Notes: generated by a model not told the origin, from the letters alone. A DNA stretch of 64,000 bases from an uncultured Paracoccaceae bacterium (GCA_947499715.1 CANMPL010000004.1:1-64000), one strand, 5' to 3'; shown: positions 1 through 10,714, numbered from the stretch's first letter. Translations and numbers: made by a program.

Positions 1-152
1 GCAAAGGTCAGATCCTTGGTGCCCGCGTCCTTGATCGCGGCCAGCAGCAGCTCGGGAATGCCGCAAAGCCCAAAGCCCCCCGCCGCAATGAACATCCCGT
101 CATGCAGCAAGCCATCAAGCGCCTGCGACGCATCGGCGTAAATCTTGTTCAT
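1..152 (-). CDS. scoA: 3-oxoacid CoA-transferase subunit A (5' part only)
   Basis: The first 50 residues are present; the gene runs off the left edge of the window. The N-terminus MNKIYADASQALDGL, followed by HDGMFIAAGGFGLCGIPELL, is the typical start of the alpha subunit of succinyl-CoA:3-ketoacid CoA-transferase, which moves CoA from succinyl-CoA to acetoacetate in ketone-body or PHB-derived acetoacetate use. The glycine-rich GGFGLCGIPE stretch is the family's CoA-binding N-terminal signature. A strong ribosome binding site (GAGGAGGT on the minus strand, about 161-169) fixes the ATG at 152. The beta subunit would be expected further left, outside the window. AtoD-type acetoacetate CoA-transferase is the close alternative. 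Confidence 0.88.
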   Translation of the reverse strand, partial: MNKIYADASQALDGLLHDGMFIAAGGFGLCGIPELLLAAIKDAGTKDLTF

Positions 153-306
153 CGCGTTACCTCCTCTAAATCTTTTGAAGATAACTGACCAATGACCCCA
201 GGGAAGTCAATGTGATTGCCGCGATGCAGCAAGCGCGATTTCGGCGGGGCTTGATTGTATCAGACCAACATCGCCTAATGGCGGCGCGCAACGCGGGAGG
301 TTATTC

Positions 307-756
307 ATGAACGGCCAATGTTCTTGCGGCGAAACGACATTTTCCCTGGCGCAAGCGCCCCGACACCGCATGTTCTGCCATTGCGGGATTTGCCAGCAGG
401 TGTATCGCCGGGCTTATGCCGACGTTACCATTAATCGCTGGTCCGATGTGACAGATGCCACTGTAGAGATGATCGCATTCAAGCGCCACAAGACGCGATG
501 GGCCCTTCGCCGCGGCACCTGCAAGCGCTGTGGCGATCCGGTGATGGCGCAGTTGAATTACCTGCCGGGCATCAATCTTGCGCTGATTCCGGCACGTGTG
601 CTGGACGGGGTCGAAGATACGCTGACCCCGCTGCAACACATCTATTACGGCAACCGGGTGGATCACGTGAATGATGGTCTGCCCAAGTTTGAGGGCGCGT
701 TGCGCAGCACGCTTGCTTGCATCGCGCCGTTTCTGGCGGCCCAAAGGGGGCGATAA
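307..756 (+). CDS. GFA/CENP-V domain zinc-binding protein
   Basis: This 149-residue protein belongs to the GFA (glutathione-dependent formaldehyde-activating enzyme-like) family. Cysteines sit in the family pattern: C5 and C7 (QCSCGE), C24/C26/C29 (CHCGIC) and C72/C75 (TCKRCGD). These would bind one or two zinc ions in a beta-tent fold. Most family members have no proven formaldehyde activity, so only the fold is asserted. The ATG follows a clear GGGAGG site about 6 bases upstream. The gene stands alone and converges on topA: its TAA ends at 756 and the topA stop begins at 757, so the two genes abut with no spacer. Confidence 0.85.
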   Translation: MNGQCSCGETTFSLAQAPRHRMFCHCGICQQVYRRAYADVTINRWSDVTDATVEMIAFKRHKTRWALRRGTCKRCGDPVMAQLNYLPGINLALIPARVLDGVEDTLTPLQHIYYGNRVDHVNDGLPKFEGALRSTLACIAPFLAAQRGR

Positions 757-3351
757 TCAGCCCTTTTTCTGAGCTGCTGCCTTTTTCTTTGGCGCGGCCT
801 TCTTTTTGGCCGCAGGCTTTTTCTTGGTGACCTTCTTGCCCGCCTTTGCGGCGCGTTCGTCGATCAGGTCAACCGCCTGCGCCATGGTCAGATCCGCATG
901 TTCAATCGTGTCAGGGATCGTGGCGTTGATCTTTTCCCACTTCACGTAGGGCCCGTACTTGCCATCATAGATGGCCACCGGCCCACCGGCTTCGGGATGT
1001 TCGCCCAGCTCTCGGATCGGCTTTGCCGCACGGCCACGGCCACCGCGACTGGCGACTTTTTCGGCCAAAAGCTGCACGGCGTGGTTCATACCAACGGTCC
1101 AGACGTCCTCGATGCCTTCGAGGTTGGCATTGGTGCCGCCACGATCAGAAGTCGTGTCGGCATGTTTGAGGTAGGGGCCATAACGCCCGATATTAGCCCA
1201 GACATTGGTGCCGTCTTCGGGGTGCGGCCCGATCAGGCGTGGCAATTCCAACAGGCGAAGCGCCTCTGGCAGGCCGATCTCTTCTGGTTCCCATTCCTTG
1301 GGCACACCCTGGCGCGGCGGCTTTTTGTTGTCTTCTGTCACCTCGCCGCGCTGGACATAGGGACCAAACCGGCCCTTGAAGACGCGAATGTCGTCACCGG
1401 CGTCTTGACCAAGCAGCTTACCTTCGGGTGGGATGGCAGAGGCCTCGGCCTCTGGGTCGGGGGGGCCGAAGGGGCGGGTGTAGCGGCATTCGGGATAGTT
1501 GGAGCACCCGATGAACGCCCCGCCAGAGCGTGCTGTGCGCATCGACAACCGGCCAATGTTACAATTGGGGCAAAGTCGCGGGTCGCCGCCGTCTTCCAGC
1601 GGTGGGAACAGGTGCGGTTCCAGCACCTCGTTGATTTTTTCAAGCACTTCACCGATGCGCAGATCGGCGGTTTCCGCAATCGCGGCCGAGAAATCCGACC
1701 AGAAGTTGCGCAGCACCTTCTTATAGTCCGCATCACCCGCGCTGACCTGATCAAGCTGGTCCTCGAGCCCGGCGGTAAAGTCGTAGCCCACGTATTTGCG
1801 GAAGTAGTTGATCAGGAAAACCGTGACCAACCGCCCTTTGTCCTGCGGGATCAGGCGGTTCTTTTCCTTTTCCACATAGCCACGGTCTTGAATGGTCGTG
1901 ACGATGCTCGCATAGGTCGAGGGGCGACCGATGCCCAGTTCTTCCATTTTCTTGACCAGCGTGGCTTCGGTGTAGCGGGGCGGCGGCTGGGTAAAATGCT
2001 GTTCTGGGGTCACGCCGCGCTTTTTGGCGGCCTCGCCTTGGGCCAGTTGCGGCAGGCGCTTGTCGTCGTCATCGACGACGTCATCATCGCGGCCCTCTTC
2101 GTAGACGCGCAAAAAGCCGTCGAACATCATCACTTGGCCAGTGGCGCGCAGCACGACCTGTCCATCGGCGCTGCCGATATCTGCGGTGGTGCGCTCCAGC
2201 CGTGCGGCAGACATCTGGCTGGCCAGCGTGCGTTTCCAGATCAGATCATAAAGCTTGCGCTGGTCGGCATCAGCGATCTTGGCCTCTTCGGTGCTGACGG
2301 ACATATCCGTGGGGCGGATACATTCGTGCGCCTCTTGTGCGTTTTTGGCCTTGTTTTTGTAGACCCGCGCTTCGCCCGGCACATAGGTGTCGCCGTAGCG
2401 TGACTTGATCGCGTCGCGGGCGGCGGTCACGGCCTCTGGCGCCATGTCGATGCCGTCGGTCCGCATGTAGGTGATCAGGCCCGCCTCATAAAGTCGTTGC
2501 GCGACTGACATGGTCTGGCGCGCGCCAAAGCCGAATTTGCGGCTTGCTTCTTGCTGTAGGGTCGAGGTCATGAAGGGCGGCGATGGGTTGCGCGTGCCGG
2601 GCTTGGCCTCGACCGATTGCACGGTCAGGTCACGGCTGGTGATCGCCTGCACGGCCATCTCGGCCTGGGTTTCATTCTCGAGGCTGAATTTATCCAGCTT
2701 TTCGCCTGCCAACACGGTCAGTCGCGCTTCAAAGTCCTGACCACGGTTCGACGTCAGCTGCGCTTTGACGGACCAGTATTCTTGTGCGCGGAAGGCCTCG
2801 ATCTCCATCTCGCGTTCGACAATCAGGCGCAGGGTCACCGACTGCACGCGCCCCGCAGAGCGGGAGCCGGGCAGTTTGCGCCAAAGCACGGGTGATAGGT
2901 TGAAGCCGACCAGATAGTCCAGCGCGCGGCGGGCCAGATAGGCGTCAACAAGCGGCTGGTCGACCTGGCGTGGGTTCTTCATCGCCTCGGTCACGGCCGT
3001 CTTGGTAATGGCGTTGAACACGACGCGGTCGGCCTTTGTGATCTTGAGGCCGCGCTTGTTCGACAACTCTTCCCACAGGTGCCAGGAAATCGCCTCTCCC
3101 TCGCGGTCGGGGTCGGTCGCGAGGATCAGTTCAGGGTCGTCTTTGAGCGCGTCAACAATCGCCTTGATGTGCTTTTTGCTGTCACTGGCGACCTGCCATG
3201 TCATCGCAAAATCGTCGTCGGGCTGGACAGATCCGTCCTTGGGCGGCAGGTCCCGGACGTGTCCATAGGATGCCAGGACGGTATAGTCGGACCCCAAATA
3301 TTTGTTTATTGTCTTAGCCTTAGCTGGGGATTCGACGACGACAACGGGCAT
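757..3351 (-). CDS. topA: DNA topoisomerase I (type IA)
   Basis: This 864-residue enzyme relaxes negative supercoils through a single-strand tyrosyl-DNA break. The N-terminal TOPRIM domain carries E7 (VVVESPAKAK) and the acidic triad in DPDREGE (D80, D82, E84). The active-site tyrosine is Y295 in LITYMRTDG. A four-cysteine zinc finger (CPNC, then CSNYPEC) lies near residues 600-640. Three C-terminal toprim_C repeats follow, recognisable by GRFGPYV, GRYGPYL and GKYGPYV, and then a lysine/alanine-rich tail, as is usual in alphaproteobacteria. Its length fits the family. dprA lies upstream on the same strand after a 159-base gap, a common roseobacter pairing. Confidence 0.98.
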   Translation of the reverse strand: MPVVVVESPAKAKTINKYLGSDYTVLASYGHVRDLPPKDGSVQPDDDFAMTWQVASDSKKHIKAIVDALKDDPELILATDPDREGEAISWHLWEELSNKRGLKITKADRVVFNAITKTAVTEAMKNPRQVDQPLVDAYLARRALDYLVGFNLSPVLWRKLPGSRSAGRVQSVTLRLIVEREMEIEAFRAQEYWSVKAQLTSNRGQDFEARLTVLAGEKLDKFSLENETQAEMAVQAITSRDLTVQSVEAKPGTRNPSPPFMTSTLQQEASRKFGFGARQTMSVAQRLYEAGLITYMRTDGIDMAPEAVTAARDAIKSRYGDTYVPGEARVYKNKAKNAQEAHECIRPTDMSVSTEEAKIADADQRKLYDLIWKRTLASQMSAARLERTTADIGSADGQVVLRATGQVMMFDGFLRVYEEGRDDDVVDDDDKRLPQLAQGEAAKKRGVTPEQHFTQPPPRYTEATLVKKMEELGIGRPSTYASIVTTIQDRGYVEKEKNRLIPQDKGRLVTVFLINYFRKYVGYDFTAGLEDQLDQVSAGDADYKKVLRNFWSDFSAAIAETADLRIGEVLEKINEVLEPHLFPPLEDGGDPRLCPNCNIGRLSMRTARSGGAFIGCSNYPECRYTRPFGPPDPEAEASAIPPEGKLLGQDAGDDIRVFKGRFGPYVQRGEVTEDNKKPPRQGVPKEWEPEEIGLPEALRLLELPRLIGPHPEDGTNVWANIGRYGPYLKHADTTSDRGGTNANLEGIEDVWTVGMNHAVQLLAEKVASRGGRGRAAKPIRELGEHPEAGGPVAIYDGKYGPYVKWEKINATIPDTIEHADLTMAQAVDLIDERAAKAGKKVTKKKPAAKKKAAPKKKAAAQKKG

Positions 3352-3510
3352 GAGAATCTTTCGTTAGGTGCGGTGGGGTCTTAGGCCGCGCAACATGTGG
3401 GGTCACTTGGCGACTTGTCAATGGAGCCATTTTGCAACCGTGCAGAAACCTGATTGAGGACAGGAAAGCGCGGGGAAAAATACCAAAAATCTGTCACACC
3501 TGCGCAAATG

Positions 3511-4629
3511 TCAGGCGATGCGGGCCAGCAACCCCCCGGCCTGTCGCGCGATTTTGCCTTGAAGTTCAAGGTCAACAAGTGCGGGTGCCACCTGCGTTGA
3601 GCCGACCGCCAGATCGCGGATCAGCTGATCCTCGGCCATCGGAGAGGGGCCAAGCCGCGACAGGATCTGATCGTGCAGGGCCGCAATCTCGCGCAGCGGT
3701 TTGGCGGCGGGCGGCGGGGCAAGCGGCAATTCGGGTGCGATTGGGTTGCCCAGGGTTTCGATGATGTCAGCTGCGTTGCGCACCAATTGTGCCCCGTCGC
3801 GGATCAGCATGTTACACCCCGCAGCACGCGCATCAAACGGGTGGCCGGGCACGGCGAGCACGTCGCGGTGCATGTCCAGCGCATTGCGTGCCGTAATCAG
3901 GCTGCCGGATTTGGCCGCCGCCTCAACCACCACGACGGCGCGCGCCAGTCCGGCGATGATGCGGTTGCGGGCCGGGAAGTGGCGGGCCTGCGGTTGCAGC
4001 CCCATGGGCATTTCCGAAACCCGCAGCCCGGATTTGGCGATGTCATGTGCAAGTTCGGTGTTTTCTGCCGGGTAGATGACATCAACGCCGCCTGCTTGTA
4101 CCGCGATGGTGCCGCCATCCAATGCGGCGCTATGCGCGGCCGCATCAACGCCGCGCGCAAGGCCAGAGACGACAATATATCCCGCCTCTGCCAGATCAGC
4201 GGCAAGACGCTTTGCCATCCGTGTGCCAAGCGAGGACGCATTGCGCGCGCCGACGAGCGCCACCATGGGCCGGGTGAGGAGGGAGACATCACCCAGGCAC
4301 CATAGCATCGGCGGTCGATCGTCAATCTGGCGCAGATCTGCTGGATAGGCTGGTTCAGTGTCGTGTATCAGCCGCGCACCTGCCGCACGGCCAGCTTTGA
4401 GTTCTGCGGCAACGACCCCTTCGGGACAAAGCCGGTAGTCCGTCACGCCGGCCGCTTTTGCGACCTCCGGCAAGGCAACCAAGGCCGCCTGTGCCGTGCC
4501 ATGTTCGGCGATGAGCCTGCGAAAGGTCGCAGGGCCAACACGGCGTGAACGCAACAGGCGAAGACGGTCAAAGCCATCGTCCTCCTGGGGGGGGGTGAGG
4601 GTGGGGTGAGCGGAAGTCTCTGGCGCCAC
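3511..4629 (-). CDS. dprA: DNA-processing protein DprA (Smf)
   Basis: The 372-residue protein binds incoming single-stranded DNA and loads RecA during transformation. The Rossmann-like core shows VGARNAS (about 126-132), SGLARGVDAAAH (about 155-166), GGVDVIYPAEN and FPARNRIIAGLA (218-229). A C-terminal winged-helix (DML1-type) region follows from about residue 300. The start is GTG at 4629, supported by GAGGT about 5 bases upstream; no in-frame ATG fits better. In roseobacters dprA next to topA is common, and the gene is often kept in strains with gene transfer agents or competence genes. None of those other genes is visible here. Confidence 0.96.
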   Translation of the reverse strand: MAPETSAHPTLTPPQEDDGFDRLRLLRSRRVGPATFRRLIAEHGTAQAALVALPEVAKAAGVTDYRLCPEGVVAAELKAGRAAGARLIHDTEPAYPADLRQIDDRPPMLWCLGDVSLLTRPMVALVGARNASSLGTRMAKRLAADLAEAGYIVVSGLARGVDAAAHSAALDGGTIAVQAGGVDVIYPAENTELAHDIAKSGLRVSEMPMGLQPQARHFPARNRIIAGLARAVVVVEAAAKSGSLITARNALDMHRDVLAVPGHPFDARAAGCNMLIRDGAQLVRNAADIIETLGNPIAPELPLAPPPAAKPLREIAALHDQILSRLGPSPMAEDQLIRDLAVGSTQVAPALVDLELQGKIARQAGGLLARIA

Positions 4630-4761
4630 GTTAACCTCGTCCTCGTCCTGTTGCTTGAATTAATTTAGATGCGAACTGGTTAACGAGGCATGAATCGCCT
4701 CCCCGCTATTTTGGGGGGGTTAAATTGCGGGGTTGCAACCTGAGGGAGATTATTTCAGCGC

Positions 4762-5241
4762 CTAAGGACCGCCTAAGGACTTCTCGAATCGGATGCAGCG
4801 CAATTCAAATGGCCTGACCGTCGCCGGTGGGCCCATCAAATGCAGTCCCATGTCGTCCCACCCCTGTCGCGCATAGAATCGGGCAGCGACGTCATTTTCG
4901 GCCAAGCAGAACAGGTGTGCACGGGCGACACCAGCGGCGGCCAGCCGCGCTTCGCCGTCGCGCAGCAGTGCCGCCGCCGCCCCGGTGCCACGACCTTCCG
5001 GGGCCACGAACAATTGGTCGAGTTCATCCGCCTCGATCGCGCAGATGCCAAGGGGCGCGCCCACCGGCCCGATCACCCGTGTCCGGGCCTGCATCGTGTC
5101 CAGCCGCGCCGCAAAGCTGTCCAAGGTGCGCATTTCTGACAGGTCGATTGGTACATGCGCCGCGTGCGCCTCGTGCCAGCCGTCGTGCCAAAGGCGCGCA
5201 AGGGTGGGGATATCGTCGGGGGTGAACGGACGCGGTGTCAT
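4762..5241 (-). CDS. GNAT-family N-acetyltransferase
   Basis: This 159-residue protein has the GNAT fold. The acetyl-CoA pyrophosphate-binding motif A is LFVAPEGRGTGAAAALL (about 72-88), and a C-terminal ENDVAARFYARQGW segment (motif B region, about 115-128) follows. Family members acetylate amines of small molecules, antibiotics or proteins. Nothing here indicates the substrate. The ATG at 5241 matches the conserved N-terminus (PRPFTPDDIPTLARLWH). It reads in the same direction as tldD and dprA, but the gap of about 130 bases to dprA and the absence of tight spacing suggest separate expression. Confidence 0.85.
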   Translation of the reverse strand: MTPRPFTPDDIPTLARLWHDGWHEAHAAHVPIDLSEMRTLDSFAARLDTMQARTRVIGPVGAPLGICAIEADELDQLFVAPEGRGTGAAAALLRDGEARLAAAGVARAHLFCLAENDVAARFYARQGWDDMGLHLMGPPATVRPFELRCIRFEKSLGGP

Positions 5242-5284
5242 TGCGCTGAGCCCGCGTAGAGGAGGTTAACGTTTAGTGTTGGCA

Positions 5285-5700
5285 TCATAGAACGATCTGA
5301 AGCCGCATGCGCAACACCAGCCAGAAAATCAGTGCGTGGCCTGCGCCCAGAAGGCTCGACAAGGCAAGCATCGTGGCTGTCATGCGGTCACCCATCAGTG
5401 CAAGCACACACCAAAATGCGAATGTCCCGGCAAGGGCACCGATACCCATCGTCAGGAACCAGCCAGCCTTTCCCTTGCGCAATGCCCATCCGGCAAACGG
5501 CGCGAGGACGCACAGAAGCGGCGCGCTAAGCACCGGGGATAGGGCCAGCGGAAGGGCGATTGAATTGGGTCGATCGGGCACTAAGCCCAGCCCAATGAGC
5601 CCGGCACCAAATATCGGGGGAAGCAGGATCGCAACGAGGCTCGCAATGAACAATGTACCGGGCAACGGTACGGTTCTGTCTTGCGCCTTCGTGCGAAACA

Positions 5701-5701
<1 letters not shown>
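5285..5701 (-). CDS. small four-helix membrane protein, unknown function
   Basis: The 138-residue protein is mostly hydrophobic, with about four membrane segments (roughly residues 15-37, 48-70, 78-100 and 110-132) and short charged loops. I do not recognise a family. The ATG at 5701-5699 overlaps the tldD stop codon (TGATG on the minus strand), which points to translational coupling to tldD. An in-frame start further upstream at 5773 would lie inside tldD and add a non-hydrophobic, Arg-rich extension, so it was rejected. A role linked to TldD cannot be read from the sequence. Confidence 0.7.
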
Positions 5702-7122
<1,421 letters not shown>

Positions 7123-7296
7123 TACGATTCCTTAGGGCTATTTTGATCAAAACCGCAAAAAGCGGCCCTTTGCCGCAACTGCGGTTCTTGAGTTGTTCAT
7201 CAGGATATGGGACAGACGCGTCAGGATACAACGGGATTCCGTCTTGGTGATCCCCGGACCGCGTGGAAACGCGCGACAAGACAGACAGGATTGAAT
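7123..7296. promoter_or_regulatory. Divergent intergenic region tldD/ctaC with a 12-bp palindrome
   Basis: The 174 bases must hold the promoters of both tldD and the ctaC operon. A perfect palindrome TTTTGATCAAAA lies at 7141-7152, next to a short hairpin CCGC-AAAAA-GCGG at 7154-7166. The palindrome lacks the four-base spacer of an FNR box, so it is not called as one. The regulator, if any, is unknown. No convincing -35/-10 pair stands out by eye. Confidence 0.35.
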
Positions 7297-8124
7297 ATGC
7301 GACTGACCTCTTTTGCGACTGGTATGTGGGCTTCGGCCGGAATGATGCTGGCAGGGGCCGCCTCTGCGCAAGAGGTCAACCAAGAGCTGGAGGTGCTTGG
7401 CGCACCGATCCCCGGCCAGACCGGTTTTCAGGCCCCGGCGACAGAGTTGATGCGCGACATCATCTGGCTGGACAACCTGCTGCTGGTGATCATCACTGCG
7501 ATCACCCTGTTTGTGACCGGGCTGATGGCTTGGGTCGTGCTGAAGTATAACCGCAAGTCGAACCCGAACCCTGCGACATTCACCCACCATTCGGTGCTGG
7601 AGGTTGCTTGGACGATCGTGCCCGTGATCATTCTGGTGTTCATTGGCGCGGTTTCGCTGCCGATCCTGTTCAAGCAACAGGAAATCCCTGAGGGCGATAT
7701 CAACATCAAGGTCACCGGCTACCAGTGGTACTGGGGCTATGAATACGTCGACGATGGTGTGGCCTTTGAAAGCTTCATGATTGGCGAGGGCGAGCTGGAA
7801 GACTTCGGCTATGATGAATCGCTCTATCGCTTGGCAACCGACACCGCCGTGGTCGTGCCTGTGGGCAAAACGGTTGTGATGACGGTGACCGGGGCCGACG
7901 TGATCCACTCTTGGACCATTCCTGCCTTTGGGGTGAAGCAAGACGCCGTGCCGGGCCGTCTGGCGCAGCTGTGGTTTGCGGCTGAAAAAGAAGGCATCTA
8001 TTTTGGCCAGTGTTCAGAGCTTTGCGGCAAGGATCACGCCTATATGCCGATCACCGTCAAAGTCGTCAGCCAAGAGGTTTACGACGAATGGCTGGAAGCG
8101 GCAAAGATCGAAAACCCCGTCTAA
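7297..8124 (+). CDS. ctaC: Cytochrome c oxidase subunit II
   Basis: The 275-residue subunit receives electrons from cytochrome c at its CuA centre and passes them to subunit I of the aa3-type oxidase. It has a signal peptide (MRLTSFATGM to about A24), two membrane helices (about 50-75 and 95-118) and a periplasmic cupredoxin domain. CuA ligands are visible as the histidine in VIHSW and C239, C243, H247 and M250 in GQCSELCGKDHAYM. The ATG at 7297 was chosen because it begins the signal peptide; an upstream in-frame start at 7207 adds an unlikely 30-residue Arg-rich leader. It is the first gene of ctaC-ctaB-small gene-ctaG-ctaE. Subunit I is not in the window. Confidence 0.97.
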   Translation: MRLTSFATGMWASAGMMLAGAASAQEVNQELEVLGAPIPGQTGFQAPATELMRDIIWLDNLLLVIITAITLFVTGLMAWVVLKYNRKSNPNPATFTHHSVLEVAWTIVPVIILVFIGAVSLPILFKQQEIPEGDINIKVTGYQWYWGYEYVDDGVAFESFMIGEGELEDFGYDESLYRLATDTAVVVPVGKTVVMTVTGADVIHSWTIPAFGVKQDAVPGRLAQLWFAAEKEGIYFGQCSELCGKDHAYMPITVKVVSQEVYDEWLEAAKIENPV

Positions 8125-8125
8125 T

Positions 8126-8148
8126 GTAGGGTGGGCATTCTGCCCGCC
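8126..8148 (+). repeat. REP-like element: GTAG head plus 8-bp hairpin
   Basis: Two bases after the ctaC stop, GTAG (8126-8129) is followed by an 8-bp stem (8130-8137 with 8141-8148, one G-T pair) and a TTC loop. A GTAG tetranucleotide next to a palindrome is the hallmark of REP sequences mobilised by RAYT (TnpA-REP) transposases. A related copy lies at 10715-10736 on the other strand. It sits inside the operon between ctaC and ctaB, where such hairpins can modulate downstream expression or mRNA stability. Confidence 0.6.
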
Positions 8149-8160
8149 GACCGAGGCACC

Positions 8161-9087
8161 ATGACCGACGCAACGCTGCACGACACACCATACGAGGCCG
8201 GCATGGGCGACTATTTCGCCCTGCTGAAACCGCGCGTGATGTCACTGGTGGTGTTTACCGCTTTGGTTGGCTTGCTTGTCGCCCCGGTGCCCGTGCATCC
8301 CTTTATCGGATTCGTCGGCATTCTGTGCATCGCGGTTGGGGCAGGGGCCTCCGGCGCGCTGAACATGTGGTGGGACGCGGATATCGACGCCAAGATGAAG
8401 CGGACAGCCAAGCGCCCGATTCCCGATGGCAGGGTGCAACCGGGCGAAGCGCTGGGCATCGGTCTGGCCTTGTCGGGCTTTTCGGTGGTGCTCCTCGCTT
8501 TGGCTGCGAACTTCGTCGCAGCGGCGCTCCTTGCCTTTACGATCTTCTTTTACGCTGTGGTCTATTCCATGTGGCTCAAGCGGGCGACGCCGCAGAACAT
8601 TGTCATAGGCGGCGCTGCGGGTGCCTTCCCCCCGATGGTGGGCTGGGCGGTGGCAACCGGCGGCATCGCGGTGGAAAGCGTGCTGATGTTCGCGCTGATC
8701 TTCATGTGGACGCCGCCGCACTTCTGGGCGCTGGCGCTGTTTGTGAAAACCGATTACGGCGATGCCGGTGTGCCGATGCTGACCGAAACGCATGGACGCC
8801 GCAGCACCCGCAATCATATCCTGATCTACACCGTGCTTTTGGTGCCCGTAGCGCTGGGCCTTGCCTTCACCGCGATTGGCGGGCCGGTTTATCTGGCCAC
8901 TGCCGTGGTCATGAACGCCTGGTTCCTCAAAGGGGCCTATGACATCTGGCGGCGCGACGATGCCGCGTCAGAGGCGGACAAGCACCGGGTCGAGATCAAG
9001 ACCTTCAAGGTGTCTCTTTACTATCTCTTTGCCCATTTCAGCGCGCTGCTGGTGGACGCGGTTTTGCGCGCTAGCGGGGTGATTTGA
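8161..9087 (+). CDS. ctaB: Protoheme IX farnesyltransferase (heme O synthase)
   Basis: The 308-residue UbiA-family membrane prenyltransferase converts heme B to heme O, the first step to the heme A of the oxidase. About nine hydrophobic helices are present. The prenyl-diphosphate motif is [19 protein letters not shown] (about 76-94), and a second polar loop includes [15 protein letters not shown] (about 199-213). The ATG at 8161 gives the expected cytosolic N-terminus before [17 protein letters not shown]; the in-frame frame upstream to 8131 lies in the REP hairpin and was rejected. It is followed directly, by a one-base overlap, by the small gene at 9087. Confidence 0.96.
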   Translation: MTDATLHDTPYEAGMGDYFALLKPRVMSLVVFTALVGLLVAPVPVHPFIGFVGILCIAVGAGASGALNMWWDADIDAKMKRTAKRPIPDGRVQPGEALGIGLALSGFSVVLLALAANFVAAALLAFTIFFYAVVYSMWLKRATPQNIVIGGAAGAFPPMVGWAVATGGIAVESVLMFALIFMWTPPHFWALALFVKTDYGDAGVPMLTETHGRRSTRNHILIYTVLLVPVALGLAFTAIGGPVYLATAVVMNAWFLKGAYDIWRRDDAASEADKHRVEIKTFKVSLYYLFAHFSALLVDAVLRASGVI

Positions 9088-9287
9088 TGGCGATCAAGGT
9101 GGAACACGAACTGCACGAACGCCGCCGGGGCCGCAATTCTGGTGTCGGTCTGTTGCTGGTCGGCTTTGTCGCGATTGTTTTTGGCCTGACCGTGGTCAAG
9201 GTCTTGCAATTGGGCGAAGCGCAGCAGTTTGAAAAATTTGATCACGTGGCCCGCCCACAGATCATCCCGCAGGAGGGTGATCAATGA
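9087..9287 (+). CDS. Small single-helix protein of the cytochrome oxidase operon (CtaF/CoxF-like position)
   Basis: The 66-residue protein has a charged N-terminus ([17 protein letters not shown]), one membrane helix (about 18-40, VGLLLVGFVAIVFGLTVV) and a short soluble tail. A small one-helix protein between ctaB and ctaG is a regular feature of alphaproteobacterial oxidase operons, sometimes named CtaF or CoxF; its function is not settled. The ATG overlaps the ctaB stop (TGATG), and its own stop overlaps the ctaG start (ATGA), so it is translationally coupled on both sides. The call rests on position and topology rather than a residue motif. Confidence 0.75.
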   Translation: MAIKVEHELHERRRGRNSGVGLLLVGFVAIVFGLTVVKVLQLGEAQQFEKFDHVARPQIIPQEGDQ

Positions 9288-9877
9288 TCCTGCCAAACCT
9301 GCAAGGCCCCAAGCGGACGCTGGCGCAGACCGTCACGGTTGTCGTGCTGATGGGCGGATTGGCCTGGGCCTCGGTCCCGTTTTATGACTGGTTCTGCCGT
9401 GTCACTGGATTTGGCGGCGCGACCAATGTGGCGGATGCCGGGTCGGATGTGGTGCTGGATCAGATGATCAAGATCCGCTTTGATGCCTCGCTCGAGCGTG
9501 ACATGCCGTGGACCTTCACACCCGAAGTGCGCGAGATGGAGATCCAGATCGGCGCGACGGGACTTGCATTCTACGAGGCGCATAACCCGACCGACCGCCC
9601 TGTCGCAGGGCAGGCGTCCTATAATGTGACCCCCTATGAGGCTGGTGCATTTTTCGACAAGATCGCTTGCTTTTGCTTCACCGAACAGGTGCTGCAACCG
9701 GGTGAGACGGTGATGATGCCGGTCAGCTTCTTTGTGGACCCCGCCATCGTGGACGACCGCGAAGGGCAATATGTGCACACCATCACGCTGTCCTATACCT
9801 TTTACGAAATCGACCTGCCCGACGACGAAATTGCGCAGGCCGCTTTGACAATCGAAACGCCAGTCGCCATAGACTGA
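9284..9877 (+). CDS. ctaG: Cytochrome c oxidase assembly protein CtaG (Cox11)
   Basis: The 197-residue copper chaperone delivers copper to the CuB site of subunit I. It has an N-terminal membrane anchor (about 12-30) and a periplasmic immunoglobulin-like domain. The copper-binding CFCF motif is present in FDKIACFCFTEQ, and the conserved FFVDPAIVDD segment follows. Its start codon overlaps the preceding small gene (ATGA). The order ctaB-small gene-ctaG-ctaE matches other Rhodobacterales, supporting the assignment of the whole block to aa3 oxidase biogenesis. Confidence 0.97.
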   Translation: MILPNLQGPKRTLAQTVTVVVLMGGLAWASVPFYDWFCRVTGFGGATNVADAGSDVVLDQMIKIRFDASLERDMPWTFTPEVREMEIQIGATGLAFYEAHNPTDRPVAGQASYNVTPYEAGAFFDKIACFCFTEQVLQPGETVMMPVSFFVDPAIVDDREGQYVHTITLSYTFYEIDLPDDEIAQAALTIETPVAID

Positions 9878-9907
9878 ACCTAGACCAAGCCGCAGGGAAC
9901 AAAGACA

Positions 9908-10708
9908 ATGGCCCACGAAAAGAACCACGACTACCACATCCTGAACCCGTCAATCTGGCCGCTTTTGGGCGGCGTTGGTGGCTTTGTGATGCTGTTTGGT
10001 GCTGTCCTTTGGATGCACGGCAGCGGGCCATACCTGTTCCTCGCAGGCCTCGCAGGTGTGCTCTATGTGATGTACGCGTGGTGGGCAGAAGTTGTAGCCG
10101 AAAGCCAGGTGGGTGATCACACGCCCGTCGTGCGCATCGGTCTGCGCTACGGTTTCATCTTCTTTATTATGTCTGAAATCATGTTCTTTGTGGCATGGTT
10201 CTGGTCGTTCTTTAAGCACGCCATGTATCCGATGGGCCCGCAAAGCCCTGCCGTCGATGGCGTTTGGCCGCCCGTAGGGATCGAAACCTTTGACCCTTGG
10301 CACCTGCCGCTGATCAACACGCTGATCTTGCTGTGCTCGGGCGCGGCAGCAACTTGGGCGCACCACGCGCTGGTGCATGAAGACAACCGCGACGACGTGA
10401 AGTCCGGCCTGATCCTTGCGGTGGCGCTGGGCGTGCTGTTCACGATCTTTCAGGCCTATGAATATAGCCACGCAGCCTTTGGCTTTTCCGGCAACATCTA
10501 TGGCGCGAACTTCTTCATGGCGACCGGCTTTCACGGTTTCCACGTATTGGTCGGCACGATCTTTTTGCTGGTCTGCCTGATCCGCGTCTACAAGGGCCAC
10601 TTTACCCAGGAAAAGCACGTCGGGTTCGAGGCGGCAGCTTGGTATTGGCACTTTGTTGATGTCGTTTGGCTGTTCCTGTTCCTGGCCGTTTACATCTGGG
10701 GCGGCTAA
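9908..10708 (+). CDS. ctaE: Cytochrome c oxidase subunit III
   Basis: The 266-residue protein has seven predicted membrane helices and the subunit III signatures [29 protein letters not shown] and [19 protein letters not shown]. The C-terminus [17 protein letters not shown] is also characteristic. It stabilises the catalytic core of aa3 oxidase. The start ATG lies 30 bases after ctaG, with an AGGGAAC ribosome-binding region. It is the last gene of the operon; a REP-like hairpin and then a rho-independent terminator follow. Confidence 0.98.
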   Translation: MAHEKNHDYHILNPSIWPLLGGVGGFVMLFGAVLWMHGSGPYLFLAGLAGVLYVMYAWWAEVVAESQVGDHTPVVRIGLRYGFIFFIMSEIMFFVAWFWSFFKHAMYPMGPQSPAVDGVWPPVGIETFDPWHLPLINTLILLCSGAAATWAHHALVHEDNRDDVKSGLILAVALGVLFTIFQAYEYSHAAFGFSGNIYGANFFMATGFHGFHVLVGTIFLLVCLIRVYKGHFTQEKHVGFEAAAWYWHFVDVVWLFLFLAVYIWGG

Positions 10709-10714
10709 GGGCGC

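Noticed and set aside
898-2403. Long open frame antisense to topA (about 500 codons).
   Set aside because: It lies fully within topA on the other strand, has no recognisable domain or ribosome binding site, and arises from the GC-rich third positions of topA. The same holds for many other antisense frames in the window.
7141-7152. FNR box upstream of tldD/ctaC.
   Set aside because: The two half-sites are adjacent with no four-base spacer between TTGAT and ATCAA, so it does not fit the consensus.
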